Program-made: the position numbers and the translations under genes
Shown: one piece after another, positions 58,274-64,000 of the stretch
Numbering within the stretch: position 1 is the stretch's first letter
How the letters are laid out: each line of letters opens with the position of its first letter
Notes under the pieces: generated by a model
Databases searched by the model: none
The model's input: the letters and a program-made list of their open reading frames with translations, nothing else
Told to the model about the DNA's origin: nothing
Source: Plantactinospora alkalitolerans
GTDB lineage: Bacteria; Actinomycetota; Actinomycetes; Mycobacteriales; Micromonosporaceae
Reading direction: 5' to 3'
Length of the DNA stretch: 64,000 bases
Assembly: GCF_015690345.1 (NCBI RefSeq)
Contig: NZ_JADPUN010000177.1
Coordinates: forward strand, 1 to 64,000

Positions 58274-61105
58274 TCACGGACGGAAGACCATCGACGTGCC
58301 GTTGGTCAGCTTCGGCTGGTCGACCGAGACTGACAGGGCCGTCGTACCGGCCGCATTCTCGATCCCGATGGTCGCCGAGTCACCCCGCTCCCGCCCACTC
58401 GTGTTCAGGTCCCGGTATCCGAAGACGATCTCCCCGTCCACGGCGAAGACCGCCTCGAAACTGATCCGTGCCGAGGTGGAGCCGTAGAGGCCGATATTGC
58501 GCCACTCCACCACGAACCGGCGGTCCGATCCGGTACCCAGCACGGCGGTCCGGACACTCGAGTCCGCCCGTACCACCAGGTCGTCCCAGAACGGGTACAC
58601 CGCCGCGTTCGGGGGGCTGGAACTGGGCAGGGCGCCGTTAACCGGCGCCGGGTCGATGGTGTCCACGAAGGACAGATGTCCGTTGCTCGACACCCACGCG
58701 TCGGCGTACGTCTGGCCGAACAGCCGGACCGGGAACGGCAGCGCGACCTGGGTGACCTGGTCGTCCCCGGTCAACGGCAGCACGGTGGCGTCCGCCGGGA
58801 GCCACGGCCGCCCGCTGTCGGTCGTGCAGGTGTAGCCGGGCGTGCTGCCGCAACCGACCCCCGCCGAGGACGCGTACGTCGCCGTGTAGGTGGTGGCGGC
58901 GGCCGGTGCCGTGATCACGTGCGTCGCGGCGCCCCCGTCGGACCAACTTCGCAGCGAGTACGGCATCCCACCGACCTGCTGCGGCCCCGGCGCGCTGACC
59001 GTGTTCGTCGACCCGACGATCACCGTACGCGTGAACGGGGCGATCCCGGTGGCGGCGCCGACGCTGAGCTGTAGCCCGGGTGGGTTGGTGGCGAAGGTCA
59101 GGTCGACCGTGTCCGGGTCGAGCCGCCGCACCACGGTGTTCGCCAGGCCCTGCGCGTCGGTCGCGGTCAGCTCCAGTTCCAGGTACGACGGGTACTCGTG
59201 GTCCGGTGCCACGAACGAGCCCGAGGCCGCGCCCGACCACTCGCGTACCGGATGGGTGTGGCAGTTGTCGACCGACTCGCAGTGCTGCATCCGCAACCGC
59301 CAGGACAGCGCGGACGCCGGCAGGGTCCCCTGCTGCGGGTCGGTGGCGTGCCCGCTGAAGGTCACCGTCTCGCCCACCCGCCACCGGGTACCCGATCCGG
59401 GCGTGTCCAGCACGGCGGTCGGCGCACCGTTGCCGGGCTGGATGGTGACCGTGCTGCTCGCCGAGACGTTCAGGGTGTCGGTGACGGTCAGTGTCGCGGT
59501 GTAACTGCCGTTCGCCGGATAGCGGAAGCTGGTCGTCGGCGTACTGGCGTCGACCGTGCCGTCGCTGGTGAAATCCCACTCGTAGCTCAGCCGGCCCGCG
59601 TCGGCCGGGTCCGGATCGGTCGAGCCGGTGCCGTCGAACGCGACGGTGAGCGGCGCGGGTCCGCTGGTCGGCGTCGCGCTGATCACCGCGGTCGGCGGCT
59701 GGTTGCCGGGGAAGTACCGGATCCGCCGGACGGTGCCGCCGGCCATGTCGACGTAGTAGAGCTCACCGCCGGGACCGACGGCCAGGTCCACCGGCCCGGC
59801 GGCGGCCTGGCCGAACGCCTGGAGGTTGGCCGGGTTCGGCAGCCCTCCGGCGGTGCTCGGACGCATCGCCCAGATGCAGCCGCGCGAGTAGTCGGCGAAG
59901 AACAGCGCCCCGGCGTACGCCGCCGGATAGCTGCCGCCGCTGCCGGGGTAGAACGCCAGCCCGGAGACGGCGTCCCCGCCCGAGCCGCAGTTCTCCCCCG
60001 ACACCACGGGCGCACTGTGGTTGTAGGTGTAGTAGGGCGCGGTCTGCCCGGCGCCGGCGTAGAGGGTCTCGCAGAGGTTCAGGTTGGCGTTGTCGTAGCT
60101 GGCCATCCGGCCGGTGCCCTCGTAGCAGGGCCAGCCGAGGTTGGTGACCGGGCCGGTCGGGTCGACCACCCGGTCGATCTCCTCCCAACTGTTCCAGCCG
60201 ACGTCGCCCAGCCACACCTCGTTCGTGCCCGGCCGGGTCGTGAACCGGAACGGGTTGCGGGCGCCGTGCGCGACGATCCGGCGGGTGTTGAGGTCCGCCG
60301 AGCCGATCAGCGGGTTACCGGCGGCGGCCGCCCCGGTCGCCGGATCGAGCCGCAGCACCGCGCCGTCCAGACTGGTCGGGTCGGCCGTGGTCCGGACGTC
60401 CTGGGAGCGCAGCGCACCACCCTCGGCGCCCGGTGGCGTCATGGTGCCGCCCGGCGGGTCACCGCACGGATTCGCCGGGTTGCCCAGTTGGCCGTAGTCG
60501 GTGGCGCTGAAACTGGCACCGTCGCCCGCGGTGGCGTAGAGCATGCCGTCGGCGCCGAACCGCAGGTCGCCGACGGAGTGGCTCGGATACTGCTGGCACC
60601 AGTCCTGGACGAGCACCTGCTCGGTGCCGGTCATCACGTCGCCGCTGGCCCGCAGCCGGGACAGCCGGCCGGTGACCACACATCGGCCGTTGTTGGCGTC
60701 ACCACAGGTGTCGTTCCACACCGGAGCGGTCTGCCCCGGCGGCGCATCGTAGGTGTAGAGCACGTAGACCCAGGGGTTGGTCGGGAAGTCGGGCGGCAGG
60801 GCCAGCCCGAGCAGGCCCCGGTCCCACTGGTTGTGCACGTTCCTGGACAGGTCGGCGAAGACCGTCGGGGTCGGATCGGCCAGGTCGGCGAAGACCTTCA
60901 CCCGCCCGCCCTTCTCGGTCACGAAGACCCGGCCGTCCGGGGCGAACTCGATGTTCGTCGGCTCGGTCAGGCCGTTGAAGACGACCTGCTCCTGGAACCC
61001 CGTCGGCAGGGTCACGGCCGCGGCCGGGGCGCCCTGGAGCGGGCTCAGGACGCCGACCAGTAGTGTCAGTACCAGGCTCAGCCGCATGCGGCGACGCAGG
61101 CGCAT
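58274..61105 (-). CDS. Secreted multi-domain PQQ-type sugar dehydrogenase 2
   Basis: The ATG at 61103-61105 follows GGGGAGGG. The 943-residue protein aligns with the one at 52098 along its whole length: signal peptide (to about 30), GSDH beta-propeller (to about 480), PKD (EWDFTSDGTVDAS), an Ig-like stretch, and a terminal beta-sandwich (YADAWVSSNGHLSFVD, YPFWDDL). Propeller motifs include YPSHSVGDLRFGADGMLY (candidate catalytic His) and ARNPFRFTTRPGTNEVWLGD. It likely acts extracellularly on sugars or polysaccharides. It stands 262 nt upstream of the WXG-type operon, on the same strand. Confidence 0.88.
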   Translation of the reverse strand: MRLRRRMRLSLVLTLLVGVLSPLQGAPAAAVTLPTGFQEQVVFNGLTEPTNIEFAPDGRVFVTEKGGRVKVFADLADPTPTVFADLSRNVHNQWDRGLLGLALPPDFPTNPWVYVLYTYDAPPGQTAPVWNDTCGDANNGRCVVTGRLSRLRASGDVMTGTEQVLVQDWCQQYPSHSVGDLRFGADGMLYATAGDGASFSATDYGQLGNPANPCGDPPGGTMTPPGAEGGALRSQDVRTTADPTSLDGAVLRLDPATGAAAAGNPLIGSADLNTRRIVAHGARNPFRFTTRPGTNEVWLGDVGWNSWEEIDRVVDPTGPVTNLGWPCYEGTGRMASYDNANLNLCETLYAGAGQTAPYYTYNHSAPVVSGENCGSGGDAVSGLAFYPGSGGSYPAAYAGALFFADYSRGCIWAMRPSTAGGLPNPANLQAFGQAAAGPVDLAVGPGGELYYVDMAGGTVRRIRYFPGNQPPTAVISATPTSGPAPLTVAFDGTGSTDPDPADAGRLSYEWDFTSDGTVDASTPTTSFRYPANGSYTATLTVTDTLNVSASSTVTIQPGNGAPTAVLDTPGSGTRWRVGETVTFSGHATDPQQGTLPASALSWRLRMQHCESVDNCHTHPVREWSGAASGSFVAPDHEYPSYLELELTATDAQGLANTVVRRLDPDTVDLTFATNPPGLQLSVGAATGIAPFTRTVIVGSTNTVSAPGPQQVGGMPYSLRSWSDGGAATHVITAPAAATTYTATYASSAGVGCGSTPGYTCTTDSGRPWLPADATVLPLTGDDQVTQVALPFPVRLFGQTYADAWVSSNGHLSFVDTIDPAPVNGALPSSSPPNAAVYPFWDDLVVRADSSVRTAVLGTGSDRRFVVEWRNIGLYGSTSARISFEAVFAVDGEIVFGYRDLNTSGRERGDSATIGIENAAGTTALSVSVDQPKLTNGTSMVFRP

Positions 61106-61297
61106 GGTGCACCCTCCCCACTGTCGGGGTGCCGCGGTCCGTAACCGAACCGTCGTCCTCCCCGTCGGCACAGGGTAGGTTTTCCGGCGGTCGTTGCGGG
61201 CGCCCCGCACCAAATCGCGTTTCCGACGAAGATCAATAAATCGGCGCGCTCCAGACACCTATCGCGACAGGCACCCGACCCTATAACCGGATTAGGG

Positions 61298-61352
61298 CCG
61301 ATCGGACTGTCGATACCCCGATGAATGAGTGAAGGAACAATAGTCCGATCGG
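61298..61352. promoter_or_regulatory. 11-bp inverted repeat with long spacer
   Basis: CCGATCGGACT (61298-61308) is mirrored exactly by AGTCCGATCGG (61342-61352). The 33-nt AT-rich spacer (AATGAGTGAAGGAACAAT) looks like promoter DNA. Each arm contains the smaller palindrome CCGATCGG, so two dimers could bind and loop or flank the promoter. About 210 nt upstream of the GT4 start. Confidence 0.6.
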
Positions 61353-61484
61353 TCGTTACCTTGTAAGTAAGTCGACAGATCCGCCATTCCGTGGTCCTTG
61401 CCCCCGCCGGGCTGGTAGAGCAATGTCTTTGTAGGACACCGGCCGGTAGCGGGATACCTCGGTGTGTGAACTTTGCTTCCTTTG

Positions 61485-61515
61485 GGTCGCGGCGAAATTC
61501 GAATTCGCCGCGACC
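61485..61515 (+). promoter_or_regulatory. Strong leader hairpin before the GT4 gene
   Basis: GGTCGCGGCGAA (61485-61496) pairs perfectly with TTCGCCGCGACC (61504-61515) around ATTCGAA. It lies 44 nt before the ATG at 61560. In this position it may act as an attenuator or RNA regulatory element for exopolysaccharide genes. Confidence 0.6.
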
Positions 61516-61559
61516 TTCCATCGAAAACGTCGTCCGAGCTGCGCGGATGGGAGTTAGAG

Positions 61560-62891
61560 ATGGCCGATCGACGTCCCCATGTGGTCATCGTGGTGGTCAA
61601 TCTGCCGGCTGAGCGGGATCGCCGGGTGATCCGGGAGTGCCAGGCCCTGGAGGCCGCCGGCTACCGGGCCTCGGTGATCTGCCCGCGTGGCCCACGGCCA
61701 CTGACGGTGCTGCCGGGCACTGCGGCCACCACGATCCTCTCGTTTCCCCAGCCGCTTGCCGGCAAGGGCGTACTCTCCTTCGCCGCCGAGTTCGCCTGGG
61801 CGCTGATCGCCGTCACCGTCCGGCTGCTGGGCCTGATGCTCCGCACCCGGGTGGACGCCGTGCAGGCGTGCAATCCGCCGGACGTCTTCTGGGTCGTCGG
61901 GCTGCTGATGCGGGCCCTGGGGCGGCCGTTCGTCTTCGACCACCACGACCTGAGCCCGGAGCTGTACGAGTGCAAGGCCGGGCAGCCCCGGACGAGCGTG
62001 CTGTGGATGCTCCGGCTGTTCGAGCGACTCTCCTGGCGGTGCGCCACCGCCGTGGTGGCGACCAACGAGTCGTTCCGCGAGCTGGCGATGAACCGGGGCG
62101 GATGTCATCCGGACAAGGTGGTGGTGGTCCGCAACGGCCCGGCACTGGCCGAGGTCCACCGCGACCGCGCCATCCGGGTGGAGCCGACGGCCGGCAGCAC
62201 GGACCGGGGAACGGCTGTCGAGGCCCGGAATCCGGGCTCCGGCAACGACCCGGGTTCCGGCAACGTCCGGCAGAAGGTCGTCTACGTCGGCGTGATCAAC
62301 CCACAGGACAACGTCGAGGCTGCGGTGCTGGCCGCCGAGCGGTTGGTGGGACTGCGCGGCACCGACGACTGGGAGCTGGTGGTCGCCGGGGACGGGGAGA
62401 GCGTGTCGGAGCTGCGCCGGCTGGCCATCCAGCGGGGAATCGAGGACGTCGTACGCTTCACCGGCTGGCTGGAGGCCGACGAGGTCGACGAACTGCTCTG
62501 CTCGGCGGCGATCGCGATCCAGCCGGACCTGCCGAGCCGGATGGCCGAGATGTACACCATGGCCAAGACCGTGGAGTACGTCGCCCGGGGCGTACCGGTC
62601 GTCGCCGTGGACCTGCTGGAGACCCGACGTACCGCCGACTCGGCCGCGAGCTATGTGCTGACCGGCAGCCCGGACGAGTTCGCCAAGGCCATCGACCAGC
62701 TGCTCGGCGACGAGCAGGCCCGAGCGGCGATGAGCGTCACGGGTCGGCAGCGGTTCATCGACGAGCTTGCCTGGGATCATCAGGTGAAGTCGTACATCCG
62801 ACTCTGGGACCGATTGCTCCGCCCGTCGCCGAACGGCTACAACCAAGTTTCATCCGGTAACGGGGCCGATGCCGCGCGCCTGCCGATCTGA
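61560..62891 (+). CDS. Family 4 glycosyltransferase
   Basis: The ATG at 61560 follows GGGAG. The 443-residue GT-B enzyme has HVVIVVVNLPAERDRRVIRE at the N terminus, FVFDHHDLSPELYE, VYVGVINPQDNVEA at the start of the C-terminal half, DWELVVAGDGESV and the late MAKTVEYVARGVPVVAVDL with the donor-binding Glu. It transfers a sugar from a nucleotide donor in exopolysaccharide synthesis. The Wzz-like gene begins 42 nt later. Confidence 0.9.
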   Translation: MADRRPHVVIVVVNLPAERDRRVIRECQALEAAGYRASVICPRGPRPLTVLPGTAATTILSFPQPLAGKGVLSFAAEFAWALIAVTVRLLGLMLRTRVDAVQACNPPDVFWVVGLLMRALGRPFVFDHHDLSPELYECKAGQPRTSVLWMLRLFERLSWRCATAVVATNESFRELAMNRGGCHPDKVVVVRNGPALAEVHRDRAIRVEPTAGSTDRGTAVEARNPGSGNDPGSGNVRQKVVYVGVINPQDNVEAAVLAAERLVGLRGTDDWELVVAGDGESVSELRRLAIQRGIEDVVRFTGWLEADEVDELLCSAAIAIQPDLPSRMAEMYTMAKTVEYVARGVPVVAVDLLETRRTADSAASYVLTGSPDEFAKAIDQLLGDEQARAAMSVTGRQRFIDELAWDHQVKSYIRLWDRLLRPSPNGYNQVSSGNGADAARLPI

Positions 62892-62933
62892 CGAATTTCC
62901 TCAGCATATCCGCGCACCCGAAGGGGCCGTCCG

Positions 62934-64000
62934 ATGGACCTTCTCGACCTGCTGAAACTCATGTTTCGGCGGTGGTATGTCTCGGCTCCGGTCGTCGTCG
63001 TGACGCTCGGCGCGGCCCTTGCCTTCGGCCTGGCGATCCAGCCGGAGTACAAGACCGAGGTCGCCATTCTGCTCGTGCCGCCGACCACCTCCGCCGCCGC
63101 GCCGGCGCCCGACGCGACCCCACGCCCGGGCAATCCCTGGCTGCGGATCGGCGAGAACGCGATGGCCCAGGCGGTGCAGATCTCGATTTCGGCGCACGAC
63201 GCCCGTACGAAGATCGCCACGGCCGGCGGTGACCCCGACTACGAGGTCGGGCTGGTGAACCGCAGTTCGATCCTGACCGTCGCCGTCGTGGCGGCGGACG
63301 AGGACAGCGCCCGGAAGACCGTGCAGGCGGTGACCAAGCTCATCCACGACGAGGTCGAGGGGCAGCAGGCACAGTACGAGCCGAAACCCGGCGAGCAGAT
63401 CACCACCGAGGTGCTCGACCCCGGCCTGAACATCGTGCAGTCCCGGTCCAACGTGCTGCGGGCGCAGGTCGTGATCGCCGCCATCGGCGCGCTGCTGGCC
63501 GCCGTATCGGCCGTCATCTACGACGCGGTCGCCCGGCGCCGCGCCGGCCGGGACGGCCCCGAGAACCGCGGTGGACTCCGGAAGGTCCACCTCCCGAAAG
63601 GCCAGCCAATCCAGTACGGCCGGCAGCCGGGTGTCGAGGAGCTGCCGGTACGCCTGCTCGCGCCGATCCGGATCGGCCGGCCGCCACGGGTCGTCGATCC
63701 CGCTGTCCCGGAACGGGTCGTCGATCCCCGTGTCCCGGAACGGGTCCTCGGGGTCGCCCTGGGTCACCGTCAGCCGGCATCCCTCCGCCGTCGGGGTCAG
63801 CTCGCAGACCACCTGGGTCGGCTGGCCGTCCTCGGGCCAGCGCACCACGATCCGATGTGGCGGGTCGAGTTCGACCAGCTCGACGGTGATCAGCTCGTCC
63901 AATTCGGGGAAATCCGTCGGCCGCAGCTCGAACCGACTGATCGACGAGGGTCGTGGTTCGACCGAGCCGAACCACTTCGGGAGCAGCTCACGGTCGGTCA
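62934..64000 (+). CDS. Wzz-type chain-length protein (no stop before right edge)
   Basis: Starting at ATG 62934, residues 1 to about 205 are a Wzz-like membrane protein: MDLLDLLKLMFRRWYV, a first helix (about 17-34), EYKTEVAILLVPPTT, an extracellular part ending ITTEVLDPGLNIVQSRS, and a second helix (VVIAAIGALLAAVSAVIYDAV, about 180-200). Such proteins set polysaccharide chain length or form the membrane half of a BY-kinase. After about 63570 the frame stays open to the edge but reads as antisense of an SRPBCC gene, so the true end is probably near 63570 and the normal tail and stop codon are missing. See the finding on this junction. Confidence 0.75.
   Translation, partial: MDLLDLLKLMFRRWYVSAPVVVVTLGAALAFGLAIQPEYKTEVAILLVPPTTSAAAPAPDATPRPGNPWLRIGENAMAQAVQISISAHDARTKIATAGGDPDYEVGLVNRSSILTVAVVAADEDSARKTVQAVTKLIHDEVEGQQAQYEPKPGEQITTEVLDPGLNIVQSRSNVLRAQVVIAAIGALLAAVSAVIYDAVARRRAGRDGPENRGGLRKVHLPKGQPIQYGRQPGVEELPVRLLAPIRIGRPPRVVDPAVPERVVDPRVPERVLGVALGHRQPASLRRRGQLADHLGRLAVLGPAHHDPMWRVEFDQLDGDQLVQFGEIRRPQLEPTDRRGSWFDRAEPLREQLTVG
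63571..64000 (-). CDS. SRPBCC/AHSA1-type protein, partial (runs off right edge)
   Basis: Leftward frame from the right edge: RELLPKWFG at the visible start, then ELVELDPPHRIVVRWPEDG, VVCELTPTAEGCRLTVTQGDPED and LPAVLDWLAFREVDLP. This is the C-terminal two-thirds of an SRPBCC (activator of Hsp90 ATPase-like) domain, a ligand-binding helix-grip fold. Two PFRDTGIDD-type repeats (18 bp-like unit GGTCGTCGATCCC) sit in the middle. No stop codon follows the domain: the frame continues antisense to the Wzz gene as far as 62901. Confidence 0.7.

Larger units (their letters stand above)
61106..61559. other. AT-richer divergent control region of the second polysaccharide segment
   Basis: This 454-nt region separates sugar dehydrogenase 2 and the GT4 gene. 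It is markedly less GC-rich than its surroundings and contains two structured elements, at 61298-61352 and 61485-61515, but no supported gene. It looks like a regulated promoter and long leader for the GT4 operon. Confidence 0.6.

Overview
The window is GC-rich actinomycete DNA with many GTG starts, purine-rich ribosome binding sites and tightly overlapping stop/start codons. FilP/Scy-type coiled-coil proteins, a DUF397/HTH pair, a 180-kDa-class NAD-glutamate dehydrogenase, a secreted CBM2-GH6 cellulase under a CebR-like operator and class F sortases all point to a filamentous soil actinobacterium. Micromonosporaceae is my best guess, by inference only. I see no rRNA, tRNA, CRISPR array or insertion sequence.

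Layout. 1-735: 5' part of an MFS exporter, leftward, with a DNA minisatellite in its central loop. 1183-5954: small membrane and acidic proteins around a sodium:solute symporter. 6140-8181: secreted exo-type cellulase and its operator. 8649-12361: two tandem modules, each a secreted C-terminally anchored surface protein overlapping its own class F sortase. 12417-22923: NAD-GDH, lipoprotein penicillin-binding protein, TM2 protein, TetR regulator and an arginase-fold enzyme with a long disordered tail. 22987-30114: YbbN-like thioredoxin/TPR protein and a branched-chain acyl-CoA block (isobutyryl-CoA mutase large subunit, MeaB GTPase, thiolase, methylmalonyl-CoA epimerase), with Asp23 and DUF2000 proteins between them. 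30143-37578: iron/2-oxoglutarate dioxygenase-like protein, F420-dependent oxidoreductase, FilP-like and Scy-like polarity proteins, AI-2E family transporter.

37837-49625 is a polysaccharide or modified-sugar locus organised around a divergent promoter at 44570-44747. Leftward run five translationally coupled genes: C-methyltransferase-like, sugar-nucleotide cytidylyltransferase-like, PIG-L deacetylase, polysaccharide pyruvyl transferase and FrhB-like iron-sulfur flavoprotein. Rightward run an epimerase, a second methyltransferase of the same type, a GT2 glycosyltransferase and a Wzx-like flippase. 49686-52019 holds an AAA ATPase, a uridine kinase-like protein and an HTH/DUF397 pair. 52098-61105 holds two large secreted sugar dehydrogenases (GSDH-PKD-beta-sandwich) that are paralogues and flank a lipoprotein and a WXG100/EspC/YbaB operon. 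61560 onward starts another exopolysaccharide segment (GT4, Wzz-like chain-length protein), which runs without a stop codon into an oppositely oriented SRPBCC gene at the right edge.

The most interesting patterns are: (i) the duplicated sortase F-substrate modules, in which a two-cysteine beta-sandwich is interrupted by a module-specific low-complexity insert and followed by a shared VDGG(D/E)GG candidate sorting signal; (ii) in-frame minisatellites of 18, 21, 24 or 42 bp that give disordered tails or loops to many otherwise conserved enzymes; and (iii) the divergent, fully coupled sugar locus containing a redox protein.
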